NCBI GenBank assembly: GCA_964019055.1
Contig: OZ025207.1
Coordinates: forward strand, 909,001-973,000
DNA length: 64,000 bases
Reading direction: 5' to 3'
From: Anthopleura xanthogrammica
Taxonomy: Eukaryota; Cnidaria; Anthozoa; Actiniaria; Actiniidae
The notes beneath the pieces are model-generated. The model saw only the letters and a list, made by a program, of their open reading frames with translations, ran no database searches and had not been told where the DNA came from. Shown one piece after another: positions 45,115 through 57,447 of the stretch. Positions within the stretch are counted from its first letter, which is position 1, and each line of letters starts with the position of its first letter. The position numbers and the translations under genes were made by a program.

Positions 45115-45193
45115 AAACGGTAGCCCAACAACTTGCCGCCTCCACTTAACTCTTTTTCCACTGCATTTTGCTTTATTGGAGCTAATGGAGCTT

Positions 45194-46445
45194 AACAGTG
45201 TCCTTCCTGGGCAAGTCTTTGAAGCCTGTTGACTCTGCTAAGGACTTAGGTGTCATTTTAGACTCTCACCTAACAATGGTGACAATGGGAGAAATATCCC
45301 ATTAGACTTCAAAATGGAACAGCTAAACAAGATCGTTTAGTCACTTTGGAGAGTCCTGGGCCCTAACCTAAACGAAACTAATGCAGTATGGGTTGGAAAT
45401 GCATTAGAAGGATTGTAACTAGAACATAATTGATTCGGTTGACAACGACTGCTCTCTTTCTGGTAGGAAAGGGTATTGTTCCAAGGGGAAATCAGAGGAG
45501 TCTGTGGAATCTCTTATAAATGATTTGATGGAGAAGAGAGTATTTCATTACACAGCATCCAGGGAGGGATATCCTACGTTTCCTCACTTTAAGTCAAATT
45601 TGTTGGAAGGTCTTCACTAAAGAGATCTTCATGACTGGATGACAGACCTTGTTAAGAAGTGGAAAGTAAAACTCGACAAGCAACTGTATTGTTCCTATGC
45701 AAAACCGATTGTTATAGTTCCAACATTATTCTCAAAGTCCTAAGGACCACCGCCGCAACCTGAATGTACCCCTCTATTTCCAGGGCATGATTAAAACTTA
45801 CATGACGAATAAGGGGAGAAAATGTGTTTTTGCTACTTAAAGTAAGTTTAAAAAAAAACATTAATGCAAGCAGGTTACAACAACCACAAAGATTCTTTCC
45901 TAAAATGTGCAGTGGGATTGGTAGTTGAATAGGAGTAGGAGTCATATTGCCAGGTTTTACTAAATCATCTGGCAAAATGTTTGCCATTCTTTGTTATGTT
46001 TCGTGAAGTTATTGATATTGCTATTCACAGAACAATTGTTTGTGTTTTATGTTTAAAATCTATTGAAATCGCTTCATCACAGTATCTTATAAGTAAGAAA
46101 TCAGGAACTGAGCGTAATTGATTGATTGAGTTGAGGAAATCGAGAAATTCTACACCTCTTACAACTACTCCATCAAAAGAACGCACTGTTTTGGCACCGT
46201 TTTCTAGTGCATTTCCTGAGACAAGTTCGACAAACAAGCTTACATGTAATGCTTCGCCTCGCAACTCCTTTCAAGAAGATGTCTTGATGGATTGCAGTAT
46301 GTACAAAACTGTGCTGCACGTCTGGTGTCACAAACTCGCAGATCAGAATATATAACTCCAATTCTTTATGAATTACATTGGCTTCCAGTCAAACAAAGAA
46401 TTACCCATAAGATTTTGCTCCTTACGTATAAGGCATTAAGAGGGG
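45194..46445 (+). pseudogene. CR1/L2-like LINE debris split by unidentified sequence
   Basis: 45194-45280 reads LKPVDSAKDLGVILDSHLT, the RT thumb start of a CR1/L2-like LINE. 46284-46445 reads LQYVQNCAARLVSQTRRSEY and LYELHWLPVKQRITHKILL, its C-terminal part. Between them, 45288-45712 has broken frames such as VLGPNLNETNAVWVGNALEG and LSGRKGYCSKG from an unnamed element family. That piece probably inserted into or replaced part of the LINE. Confidence 0.5.
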
Positions 46446-47477
46446 AGCAATCTCCTTGCTAATCGTCCATTTCTGGATGTTTTGCTCCCACCACTCTTGA
46501 GGCTCTTGAGTGGACAACAAGCACAGGTTCTGGTAATTCTGTCCCTACCGCTTACACCCCTTTTACAGACTCTTCGAGAAGCAGCACCTTTGATGTGGAT
46601 GTTTTGGTTAAGGCGTTCCGTTTTGGCCATACAAAACGGTCCTGGTCTCGTTTTTCTATATTCTCTTCCTCTTGCCTGTCCCTCACATTGAAGGAGTGTA
46701 AACAATCGTTGAAAACTGAATATGGGCTTGACGAGGATACCAAACGTGCCCAAATTGGAAAGTACACAATAGACCTGGGAATATGTGGAAGACAAGGCCA
46801 AACTGACAAGCCAACCTACACTGTCCAAAGCGAGACAGAATGGAGCAATATCCGTAAGCGCCTGTTTAATCAGCTGAAAGAGTATATGCTGTTAGGGAAG
46901 TGCCTATATGATTCGCCATATAGCCATTTAAATATGTCAATATATCGGGTGCATTACACACTGGGGATTTTCCCAGCCAAATCTGCTCATTGAACGCCTG
47001 CAAGGATTTCTGGGTAAAATTCAAAATGGCGCCGGGTACACAAAAGAGAGGGGAAGAATGGTGATGACATACGGGCATTTTTTGTGGCTCTGGCGGAAAA
47101 TTAGCATATTTTTGGTCCGCCATGTTGTTCCTCGAGGAACTCTCAAAAAGTGTAGAAAAAGTTTTTTTTTCACGAGTTTTCGACATCTTTATCACCATGA
47201 TAGGTAAGTGTTGTTTCTTGTACTTCGTTGGGATTATTTATAGGAGTTTCAAGAGATAATCTTTTTGAAATAATATGGTGTTTTTGGAAAAGTAAAACGA
47301 TAGAAATTTTTTTACACAATCCATCAACCTGACCACGAATTTTGGCTTGCTTCCATCCGTTTATAGGGATTTTGAACCAAGCAGCGTCAGAGCAATGCTC
47401 CAACGCCAAAAAGTCGCCTGGTCGATTTTATATCGCAGCATATGCCTGAGCAAAAAAGCTTGCTCGGATAGAATATG
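46446..47477. other. mixed non-coding and short open stretches
   Basis: A frame at about 46680-46990 reads TEYGLDEDTKRAQIGKYTID and SETEWSNIRKRLFNQLKEYM. It looks coding-like but belongs to no family I know. The last part has ATGGCGCC and CCGCCATGTTG, resembling the promoter/start region of the next gene. No repeat is supported. Confidence 0.3.
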
Positions 47478-50283
47478 TGGCCAAATGGAAACAGCTTACA
47501 GAAATCCAACAGCAGTGTGAGGTCAGGAATGAGCAATGCCAGAAGCTCCAAAACGAATTAGATGCACTGACTCTGAAGGTATTTATAAACATTAAATGTA
47601 ATTCTTATTTTTTTCTTATGTTTATTATTGAAAAAATTGTATTGTCTTGTAACCTTAGAGTTTTACTTTTACTTTAACTTATAGTTTCACCTTATTAACA
47701 TTGTGAATGTTAAGCAAATTAGATACCAGCATATCTATAAAAAATTTTTACCAATTTTACAACCAAAGCAATATTTATATACCGAACATCAAGCTTGTGA
47801 TAAGGTAATTATCATTCAGATTTGCTTTTATTTTTATTGTTAATAAAGTGTGGAGCATCAAAGCATTTAGCTTATTTGTGCTATAATAAGCTTATAATCA
47901 TCATCATAATAATTAAAATAAATAATGATTGCATTAATGTGTGTTCGTCTATGTATGTGAAAGTATTTTCTATAACTACATCCAGCAGTTTTTTTTTATG
48001 CTCTGAATTAATTAATGTAATATTGATATAAGTCACTGAAATATATACTTTGTTTTAGCGAGGGTTGCTTGAAGACCAGAAGGCTCATCTTCCACGAGGT
48101 TCTAGACCACAAATAGCCTCCAGTTTCAAGGATGGAAATAGTGAAGTTTTGACCCTACCTCCAAGCACAGCTAGAAAAAGAAGACAGCAAACAATGGAAA
48201 GTGCTTCCAGGATTCACAGTAATCCCAGTGATTCACCAACAAAGAAAAAGAAAACAGTTTTGAGGCGGCTCTTTAACAATGTGGTCAAAGTTTGCCAAAC
48301 CAAACAACTGACTGACATGGCAAAGGGATCCAAAACAGTCCAGGACAAGGTGCTCAGTCACATAGGAAATAATCTTGTTTCAAACTTTGAAAAGTCAAGT
48401 ACTAATTTTACTCGATCAGTTATGGTTCTTTATGAGGGTGGCTTGCTTAGCAAAGCAAAATACAATAGCATTAGGAGTTCTGAAATGTACACTAGTGATA
48501 ATACAGGGAAGAAAAAAAGGGTAAGGTTAAGTAATGGGGTAAACATTCCCAGTTTAGTTCCATATAAAGACTTAAGTAACTTCATTAAGGAGATTGATAT
48601 AGGTGTACTTAAAGAGCTTCCTCATGCAGATACAGAGGAGGACTTAGATGGTAATGATCAAAATGTTCACCTAACAAATCCAATCTCAGGCTGCTATATG
48701 AATTTAGAAGCGCGATTACTACAGGTAGCATCTATGTATTTAAGCTTAAATGAAACCACTAACATTCTTTGTTGGTTTTCTAATCCTCCAGGCACATTTC
48801 TTGTAGGCATTAGTGCTGATGGGGCACCTTTTGGAAAACAAAATGAGGCAACTGCTTGGCTGATAAGTTTTCTTAATTTAGGTAACCCCGTAGCTAGTTG
48901 TGAAGACAACTTTTTGGTACTGGGTGCAAATTGCAAGGAAGACCATCCTATCATGATTAAATATGCCTAGCAAATAAAGGATGAAATCGCTCTAATTGAA
49001 AGCAAAACATATCATATTCCTGGACATGAGCTAGAGATAAAGTTTGTCTTTGAGCTCGTTCCTGCAGATATGAAATGGCTTGCTACCTTTTCTGGGGAAC
49101 TGTCCAACTCTGCCACATATAATTCCCCTTTTGCAAATGTTACAAGTAGGCAAACAGATTTAAAAAATATTCATAGCTCACTGAGAAGTGAAAAGAATTG
49201 TACCTGGAAGCCATGGTTATATAAAAACAGGTTGGAGGTTGCAAAAGCTGTAGCCAATTATAAGCACACTATCACTGGTAAATCTGAGAAGCAGAAAAGA
49301 AACCTTGTAACTAAGTATATTGCCAGCAAAAAATTTATGCAAGAATTTGAGCCTATCTTAGGTCCACTAATAAGTAAGGCAAAGGCTGAACCATTGCATC
49401 TTGGCAACAACTGTTGGCAAGCCTGGAATAAGGAGGTTATGAATATTGCACTGACACATACTGATTATAACAATGATGTAACCACCGTTACACAATTGCC
49501 TTTTGACTGTTGCTTTCGAAGGTTTCTCCGTTCCAATAGGAACAATGTAAAATCACCAAAGTTATACAAGAAAATAATTAAGTGGTTTAGAGAAAGAAAA
49601 GATGGTCCCTTTTCAAGCAGATTCACAGTTGAGGAAACACGCAAGTTTTGCCACAATTTCATGCATATCATTGATGCAGTTCACTCACCAACAGACACAG
49701 AATCTGTAAAGTTGAAACTTTATTCTCAAGCTTATGTGGGGCTTAATCTCAGGACTGCAACATCCCTTATGAACCGTATAGATATTGATGACAAGGGATT
49801 ATTGATTTAGATAAATATTGTAAGCGATACTTTATTTGCAGTTCCATGTTCTTAACTAACATGACACTTAGTATGTGGACAGTAGGGTACTGTGTCCCAT
49901 ACCATGCTAGACTTTTATTCCAGTCTCTTGGGGTAGGGCTTGGCATCAATACGATGCAGGGAAGGGAAGGCAAACACCAGAAACTTAAGCTTTATGCTGA
50001 ATTTTCCCTCCCTAGTAACCGGTGGGAAAGGGTGTTTTTACATGAGCATATGTCTTTAATATGGTTAAGGCAACAAAATCCTCACTTGGTAAAATACTCC
50101 AAGTCAAAGTCAAAATACATCTTAGATAAATGCTATGAAGATAGTAATTGCTTTTGTGGTTGGCCCAAGGAAATGAATGAGGCAAATTGTCAGTACTGCC
50201 AATCATGCTTAATGAAAGCTATAGTTGCATCTGTTGAGGCAAAGTCCTTTACTGATTACACTAAGAATGTTATGAGTAAATAG
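47478..50283 (+). pseudogene. uncharacterised multi-copy transposase-like gene, one stop and one frameshift
   Basis: A first exon (about 47475-47578) gives a coiled coil (QCQKLQNELDALTLK) and a GT donor. The main part from about 48060 reads TVLRRLFNNVVKV, then SGCYMNLEARLLQVASMYLS, and FLVGISADGAPFGKQNEATA. An in-frame TAG at 48968-48970 follows, then FELVPADMKWLATFSGELSN, YIASKKFMQEFEPILGPL and AKAEPLHLGNNCWQAW to 49810. A frameshift near 49800 leads to TLSMWTVGYCVPYHARLL and EHMSLIWLRQQ, ending with a CxxC...C cluster. I recognise this order from proteins repeated in cnidarian and fish genomes. The GISADGAPFGK Asp and later acids suggest an RNase H-like transposase, but that is inference. 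Confidence 0.55.
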
Positions 50284-50509
50284 ATAACATTAGTTGCCAT
50301 AAATGCATCACCATAATACAAGCATTTTATTTGTTTTCTGTATAGACTGTTATCATTTCCAATTGTTGTTATAAAAATTTACATTTGATTATGATCACTC
50401 ATTGTTGAACATTATTAAACATTGATGACTTGATTCTGTGTCCAACTGCTAAACATGTTAGAATTAATTTCACTTTCAATTTAAAGACAACATTTTTGAG
50501 TAAATTTGA
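50284..50509. other. AT-rich spacer
   Basis: Short non-coding stretch between the preceding gene and a MITE; nothing else seen. Confidence 0.4.
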
Positions 50510-50753
50510 TAATGCACTAGTCAGTGGAATCTCCAGCCCCTGACTACCCGGGGCATTATTGGGGATAAAATGGGGTATTAGATGGAGATTAGATCACTTA
50601 CTTGGCCACATATGAGAGAGTTAGACTGGCAGAAATGCTCGCTTGGGCAGGGAATGGCCATGTACATTAAGTACAACAGATATTTTTTCGAATGCAATGC
50701 CCTGCTATTCCCCGGGTAGTTAGGAGCAGGGTATTCCACTGACTAATGCATTA
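50510..50753. mobile_element. 244-bp MITE
   Basis: The ends TAATGCACTAGTCAGTGGAA and its inverse (TTCCACTGACTAATGCATTA) pair, and the match continues through CCCGGGGCAT versus ATTCCCCGGG for about 50 bp per side. The arms are imperfect. No coding capacity. Confidence 0.75.
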
Positions 50754-50960
50754 TGAATATATGAATAACATGATGAATACGCTTAATGGTTGTGAAAAAT
50801 AAATTTATCTACAAAAGCTTCAGTAAGATAGCTTATTATCTATAGAACTCTAACAACAATAAAACTCAAAATGTCCAGCAACTACGTTGTCCATTGCACA
50901 GTCTGCTTTATTTTACCTGATTTTTGAGAATCAAAGGTGCTGTGGTACGTTGAATTGATT

Positions 50961-51647
50961 CTACAAGCCATAGAAGCAGTGAATGTCAAGTTTTTCAGTA
51001 GATTTTGAATATTTTATAGTAAACAGCTTCTCCATTGTGACTAAGAGCTTCACTGTACAATTATCAATAACCTTTTGTGGGAATCCATCAAAAGCCTCGC
51101 CGAGAATGTCTCTAAGAAATAATTCGAGCTTCCTTTCGTAAGAAATATTTAGAGTTGTAATGTTCTTTGTAGTTATCACTTCTACGCCGTAAACAGTCAC
51201 ACATGTCAGAAGATCTTTCACATACTGAAATATCTCTGAGCTAAGTCTGTGTGATATGTGTATTCTGTACGGGCTCCCTTGCCTTGGAGTTTTCCGCATC
51301 CTCCTCAAAATCGTTTTATTCCAGTAAAAGACCTCTTTAACCACTAATGATTTGAGCCCTGCTATCTCCATTACACAATGCAATCGTTCCCTCTCATTCT
51401 GGACTGCATATTTCTTGACGAGCTTGTCTTTTGCTGATATTAGCTCCTTGAAAAAGCTACATAAGGCAAGCCGTTTACCAACATCGTTTCTGGGAGTTGA
51501 ATTATAGACTTCTGATTCTTTTCTTGACAATAAATCGTCCAGGTTTAAGCTGAGAATATCGAAATCACTCCTGATTTGAGCCGCCATATTGGATTTGAAG
51601 AAAGTTGATAGCCCGCTATGCTGCCTCGATTTCATGCTGAGCGCCAA
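50961..51647 (-). CDS. hypothetical 228-residue protein
   Basis: An unbroken minus-strand frame begins MALSMKSRQHSGLSTFF and contains two charged helical stretches (FFKELISAKDKLVKKYAVQ) and RMRKTPRQGSPYRIHISHRL. No domain, signal peptide or membrane span is evident. Its start faces the first zinc-finger exon of KDZ copy B head to head, and its end faces the gene at 47.5-50.3 kb. It could be a cellular gene or a second gene of one of those elements. Length and lack of stops support coding. Confidence 0.45.
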   Translation of the reverse strand: MALSMKSRQHSGLSTFFKSNMAAQIRSDFDILSLNLDDLLSRKESEVYNSTPRNDVGKRLALCSFFKELISAKDKLVKKYAVQNERERLHCVMEIAGLKSLVVKEVFYWNKTILRRMRKTPRQGSPYRIHISHRLSSEIFQYVKDLLTCVTVYGVEVITTKNITTLNISYERKLELFLRDILGEAFDGFPQKVIDNCTVKLLVTMEKLFTIKYSKSTEKLDIHCFYGL

Positions 51648-54261
51648 TGACCTCGAAAATCCCCAGTGTGATCAACATTTTAAGATGCAAGCTGAACTGT
51701 CAGTTCTCCTCTCAAAGAGTTGCAAAAGTTTTTTCAAGATGCCAGCCCCATTACCATTGCTATTTGTGCACAAATGGATTTCCAAGGGAAAAGGAAATTG
51801 TAAGGCATATTAAAACAGCACACCATCTTGACAAAACAAGACTAGTGAGTATCTTATGTGTAAATCATTCCCCCCTTCTCTCTTTTTTTTCTTCCTTCCC
51901 TTTCCTTCTTCTCTATTCTCTTCTATTGGTCTTTTTTGTTTTGATTTATTTTATTTTATTTCATTTTATTTGTTAGCCTGGCAAGTTAGAGAGCACAAAG
52001 AAAGATGCAGTCAAAGAATTCATTGATCCATCACCAAAATACAATGCTGCTATTCCCTCTACTTCCCAATGTATTAGCATTGAAAGCCAAGCTGAAGAAA
52101 TTGAAAATGTGATTTTAAACTCATTTTTACTTTTTGCAGTAAATGTGGAACTATGATGTATGTCTTAATGTTCTTTCATCCTGACCCATCCAGTTAGTCT
52201 GTCTTTATATATCACTCATTTTCATTATTCATATATCTTCATTTATGTTTTCATTTGTGTGTTCATTTATTTCTTTATGTATGTCCATGTTCATTTAGAC
52301 ATCCAGCCATATAGTCCGTTCATTTACATTGATTTTATATGTGTTATTTGTCATGTATTCATTATCTATGTCCTTGTTCATTCATTTATTTGGTTTTACA
52401 TCTGTCTATCTAGAGAGTCTGTCATACACATTTTTATCTATTTCTTCTTTATTTTTGTTTCATTTTTTACTCATTATAATTTCATATCATTAAATCTTGT
52501 CTCTAAAAACACAAAAGGATATGGTACAAGAACCTAAGGAACCTGCTGATTCTCATGACCTGAATGAAAACAGAGAGGAAGAAATGCAGGATATAGACAT
52601 CAAAGTAAGGCAGTATAAACAAGATTGAGCTCAAAACTTATATATTTGAATGACCTTCATTTTGTGATCACTTATCTCTTATTTTATCAGGAAAATGAAA
52701 AGGGTACAACAGAATACTTGCAGGTGAACTTCCATTCTATGTTTGCAAGCAAGGAAGAACAAGAGCAAAGGGTTAGGAAGTCTTCCCAGAGTAAGGTTCC
52801 ATGTCCAAGCTGCCATAAGTTATTTCACCCAAACTCCTTAAGCCAGCATGTACGCTCTCAGCACTTCTCTTCTCCTGGTAATGCCATATCTGCTGAGAGG
52901 CACCTTCGAAGTGTCTGTATTGATACCAAAAATGGTATTTATCTTGTAAGGAAGTCATTTAGTGGAGGTGACCGTGTGCTTCATGTGCAATTCAAAACAT
53001 CTATCCCTCGGTGTTTCAGTTGCACTTCCAGCAATTGCAAGCAATTTTGTGAGACAGCTGCACGAAGTGGTGACACCAGGTACTTGTGTCATCATTTGAG
53101 GTCAGTCCATTTTAGTCAAGCTCTTCCAACATCACCAGAGCTAGAAGAATCAGTTTTGAAGGAGCTAGTCTACAAAATGAAGTGGCTTAAACCAGAAAGA
53201 ATTCCAGAATGCAAGAGTCTCCAAACTGAAGCACATAAGGCAGGAGTGCCATTGATTGTTTATTTCCCTTTATCAACCACTGGATCAACACGATTTCGAC
53301 ATTTTTCAGTGCAAGCAAGCTAAGCCATTGTCCCATCTAAATCGTGTTGTTGTAACATGTGATACTGAATCAATGTTGTTTACAAGTAAGTGTTGTGGTG
53401 GAGGTTTTCGCGTCCACAGGAATGTGTCAAAATGGTACATCAAACAGATAGAGCCATTTTTGCTGGAGAGGCAAATTGAAGGCCCCACCATACCATTGAG
53501 TTCTTCCAGTACTGGTCCCATAGCATCCACTACTGTGTTATACCCCCCAGTTGATAAAGATTTAGCCAAGCAAATGGTCAGGTACATACACCAAGAGAAG
53601 GGAATTCCACCTGACCTACCAATAGAATTGACAGCGTGCTATGGCAATTTTAATACAAGGTAAAAATAAATTTTTTGTCACTTTACTATTCATTTATTTA
53701 TTTATCTAAATATAGAGTGCTTAAGAAAATCCCCTCAAACAAATGTTATAAGAGTATTATTAAAATCCTATCAATAATCTATAAAATTATTCCTGCCCTC
53801 GCATTGCTACCATGTGGTGCTGACTGTCATCACATATAGGCAGTGGATATCTATATTATTTTAATTCATGTATAATGACACATAATAATTATCATTACCT
53901 ATATTTAGTTATTCTCCCCTTGAGGATGTCTGCCATTATTGTAAGTGCTTGATATCAGGCCCAATAAGATGCACTGATAAAGGGAAACTCTTAACCATGT
54001 CAGGAGTAATTGAAGGTAAGAACTATGGGCATTGTATTCAACCAAGAAATATATTGTTTGCTATCAGTTAAAGAAAATGCAATGAATTATTTTGGTTTCA
54101 AACCTTAGGTATCAGTTTGTATATAAAGACCTGTCCCAAGTGTAATGCTCCTTACCGCTACCAGGAGTACACCGAAGGAGTTCACAACTACAATGATGTG
54201 TGGCTAGTGAGCTTGGGAGTTTTATACTTGATAATGCAACACCTCAAGGTAAGATATTTTT

Positions 54262-54652
54262 CTTTCTTTGTTTCTTTGTTTCTTTCTTTCCTTCGTTCTT
54301 TCTTTGTTTCTTTGTTTCTTTGTTTCTTTGTTTCTTTGTTTCTTTGTTTCTTTGTTTCTTTGTTTCTTTGTTTCTTTGTTTCTTTGTTTCTTTGTTTCTT
54401 TGTTTCTTTGTTTCTTTGTTTCTTTGTTTCTTTGTTTCTTTGTTTCTTTGTTTCTTTGTTTCTTTGTTTCTTTGTTTCTTTGTTTCTTTGTTTCTTTGTT
54501 TCTTTGTTTCTTTGTTTCTTTGTTTCTTTGTTTCTTTGTTTCTTTGTTTCTTTGTTTCTTTGTTTCTTTGTTTCTTTGTTTCTTTGTTTCTTTGTTTCTT
54601 TGTTTCTTTGTTTCTTTGTTTCTTTGTTTCTTTGTTTCTTTGTTTCTTTCAC
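54262..54652. repeat. (TTTCTTTG)n octanucleotide array
   Basis: About 390 bp of nearly perfect 8-bp units, 45 or more copies, sits exactly where the middle exons of KDZ copy B are missing. All long frames across it on both strands are artefacts. Confidence 0.95.
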
Positions 54653-55687
54653 AGTTTGTCAAATATGACTTATGAAACAGGCATTATTATTCCTCCCAGA
54701 ATGACACTTTCAAATATGGCAACAGGTGGCAAGCAATTATAGTTCCTTAGAAACACTATTAAGGCATATAGTCATTACGTCTTGGTATGGAACAAAGTGC
54801 TTAGCATACTGTTACTCAAACTATGTTACCTATTCTACTTGTCTTTTTAGGAGGATGGTGTGGAGTGACATGTCGACATGGTGTATGCTATGGCCTGAAG
54901 CTGCTCTTGCGCCAAGAGGGTGCTCGAGACCATGTTGATCTGCTAAAAAGCCTGAAGGTTCAGCCAACGGTAACAGTAGTTGATTTTGCCAATATGGTGG
55001 CAGCCCATGGTAACATAAGGTTTCCAGGAATGTTCTCACCTCATGAAGGCAGGATCGCTGAGCCATCAGTTGATAACATTGTGGCAGCAAAAACTGGAAC
55101 ACTCGTAGTCCAGTGGCCATGGTTTCCCAATGGTGTCACGAGACAAGCCTCCGACGAATCACCTGAACAGCACCCAATTACCAATGTAGCGGATCACTAT
55201 GCCCTCTTTGACTCTTTCCACGAAGACAATTCTAAAGATCCCAAAGACCTACTGAGAAGAGTATCATTTGTACCACAGCTGGAGGGTGTCAACACTGAAG
55301 TTGCAGAGCAGCTCAATTCCAAAAGAAATAAGGACAACTACTTCACATCCCTAATGACACCGCACAACAATCTTTTCATTCACCGATTGTCTGTCCATTT
55401 TTTAAATGCAGGCATCAACAACATGGCGGTGGAGCGACATGCCAAAGAGGTAAGCACCCTTTATTACATACAAAAAATTCTTTAGATGTGTTGAGACTTT
55501 TCCCTTTCCACTGTCTAGTTTTCTCTCTCTCTCTGTCTCTATCTCTTAGTTCGGAGGGAAGCTGTCTTTGGATCGTAATGGCCAGCTTGTCTTGTCAATG
55601 CTAAGCACTGAGTTCAGTGGAAGGGACTCAAGCCCAAGACCTCCCAAATGTTCTCGACTGGAGGATCCAATACCCATTCCCACAGAC

Positions 55688-55860
55688 AGTAACGTCGGAG
55701 GCCCACCATCCCAGTCAGCACCAGCCAGTAACGTCGGGGGTCCACCATCCCAGTCAGCACCAGCCAGTAACGTCAGGGGTCCACCATCAAAGTCAGCACC
55801 AGCCAGTAGCGTCGGGGGTCCACCATCCCAGTCAGCACCAGCCAGTAACGTTGGTGGCCC
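55688..55860 (+). repeat. 39-bp in-frame tandem repeat in KDZ copy B
   Basis: Four units plus a partial fifth encode SNVGGPPSQSAPA with small changes (NVRGPPSK, SSVGG). It is at the same protein position as the unrelated 42-bp repeat of copy A. Confidence 0.9.
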
Positions 55861-55915
55861 AACTTCAAGCTTACCAACAATAACAGTTTATCCACATAAG
55901 AGTGGTCCAGGTTTA

Positions 55916-55995
55916 CTGTCGTTCTACTCTAACCGTGGTCACTCGAGTTTGTCAACCAATCAGATTACGAATCGAAAACAATAGAATGCGAGTTA
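55916..55995 (+). repeat. left 80-bp TIR
   Basis: Inverted copy of 58742-58821; no mismatch noticed. Confidence 0.95.
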
Positions 55996-56267
55996 CACTT
56001 ATCTGCTTATAATTAAATTCGAAGTTTACTACAGTAAACAAACATATTACAGTATCGTAATTCTTTGCTAGTGATCGTTGTAGAAAAAATTATAACTGAT
56101 TTCGAACACGTAAATAAAGAATGAGAATTGCAAATGAAGTATATTTGAATTGGATATTTAAATTCGAGTTACCGTTAGATGCTGCATAGATCAGTCCTGC
56201 GTTTTAGTGGGTGCTACAAGTATAATCAGTCTGATGTAGCCCGCTGTGAATTGTTCTGGTAACCGAT

Positions 56268-57317
56268 ATGTACACTTCTTGTCAACTTCGTTTGAATCAA
56301 AATGGTGGCCTGTATGACAACGGCCGAAAATTACCACTTGTCTATAGAGAGAGAGTTGTCGATCTCTATCATAACGGTATTTCTCAACAGGCCATTTCAC
56401 GAGAGCTGAAAGTCAGTCTTGGTTTTGTTCAAAATGTAATGCATGATTATGATATAACAAATTCTTCTATGCCTCCAATGCGAAACGTCCGTCCAAAGAC
56501 AAAACTTCAACCAGCAATTATTGGTGTTATTGAAAACGAAAAACTTTGTAAGCCCACCATTCTTCTGTCAGAAATACAAAATCGCTTAATCTTAGATGGA
56601 GTTGTACATCCAGTAGACCTTCCTTCAAGAGCTGCCATCAGTAATTGTATTAGGAAAGATTTGATGACCAGAAAAAAAATAGCACTTACACCAATCGAGT
56701 CCAAAACTCCAGAAGTTGAAGACTACACGAACTACTTTTTGGATCAAATTTCAAACATTGACAGTGGATCAATTCATTTTTTCGATGAAAGTGGATTTGT
56801 AAAAACATGCGGGAACAGAAAATTTGGACACTCCTATAAAGGAGAAGTAGCTTTCGAGATTCAAAAATACGCTTCAAATTGTACTTACACATTGAACTTC
56901 CTTCACTCTATTCATGGTGTGGATTATAAAAACATTCTCGAGGGTCCTTCAAACGGAAATGAACTGCTGCTTTTTTTTGAGGAAGCTGTGAACCTTTCAC
57001 ATCCAAACGGGGTAGCAATTCTTGAAAGAGGTGATGTCGTGGTTATGGATAATTGCGGTTTTCACCACGGACATTTTGTAGAGCCGATGCTTCGAAATCT
57101 TCTCGGTCAGTATGGCGTGCAATTGTTGTTCCAGCCTCCATATTCACTCCACCTGAACACGTGCGAACTATGTTTCAATCAAATAAAAATATTTATAAAA
57201 CGTAATCAGCAGCTCGCAGAACACGAGACAGAATATGCGATACACGAGGCCTGCCATATAATTTCTCCTGAAGTATCTATCAGTTATTTTCGACATTGTG
57301 GATACCACATTCCATAG
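56268..57317 (+). CDS. Tc1/mariner-like transposase (DD38E spacing)
   Basis: 349 residues from ATG 56268. A paired-like helix-turn-helix comes first: YRERVVDLYHNGISQQAISR then LKVSLGFVQNVMHDY (about 26-60). The DDE core has HFFDESGF (Asp 173), VVMDNCGFHHGHF (Asp 261) and QPPYSLHLNTCELCFNQIK (Glu 300). This puts 38 residues between the second and third acids. The usual PYSPxLNPxE motif is altered (SLHLNTCE). The transposase cuts and rejoins the element at TA sites (family knowledge). Length and start are typical, and no stop interrupts the frame. It lies 272 bp inside the left TIR; the partner ORF starts 130 bp downstream. Confidence 0.9.
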   Translation: MYTSCQLRLNQNGGLYDNGRKLPLVYRERVVDLYHNGISQQAISRELKVSLGFVQNVMHDYDITNSSMPPMRNVRPKTKLQPAIIGVIENEKLCKPTILLSEIQNRLILDGVVHPVDLPSRAAISNCIRKDLMTRKKIALTPIESKTPEVEDYTNYFLDQISNIDSGSIHFFDESGFVKTCGNRKFGHSYKGEVAFEIQKYASNCTYTLNFLHSIHGVDYKNILEGPSNGNELLLFFEEAVNLSHPNGVAILERGDVVVMDNCGFHHGHFVEPMLRNLLGQYGVQLLFQPPYSLHLNTCELCFNQIKIFIKRNQQLAEHETEYAIHEACHIISPEVSISYFRHCGYHIP

Positions 57318-57447
57318 TGAACAAACTTGGAAATCTACAACAGATAGCTAGACAACCTGAAACTCAGTGATTGGCTGAAATTTGGCAGTTTATTAGATAT
57401 GAATTCTTTATCATTGCTAGAAAGCGCGCCATTTTACTGAGTTAGAA

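Larger units (their letters stand above)
51647..55915 (+). pseudogene. KDZ-like (HMGXB3-like) transposase, copy B, middle exons deleted
   Basis: Exons: up to 51844 (C2H2 finger HYHCYLCTNGF...HIKTAHH), 51977 to about 52109, 52518-52604, 52691-53659 (CPSCHKLFHPNSLSQHVRSQH finger; CTSSNCKQFC), 53909-54015 (CHYCKC), 54109-54248, 54851-55449 and 55550 to about 55910. The exon at 54109 and the one at 54851 match copy A exons one and six (GGWCGVTCRHGVCYGLKLLL; VDFANMVAAHGNIRFPGMF). The four exons between them in copy A (629-2053) are missing here. A one-base frameshift lies near 53320. The protein is therefore non-functional, although the C-terminal exon 54851-55449 is cleaner than in copy A. A Tc1/mariner-like element begins at 55916 inside or after the last exon. 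Confidence 0.75.

Noticed and set aside
51589..51813. Separate plus-strand gene overlapping the start of KDZ copy B
   Set aside because: The C2H2 finger and splice donor are in the frame from 51647; the other frame shows no motif.
54117..54742. Leu/Phe/Cys-rich membrane-like frames and Lys/Glu/Arg/Asn/Thr-rich frames
   Set aside because: Artefacts of the octanucleotide array on either strand; the apparent membrane spans have no biological support.
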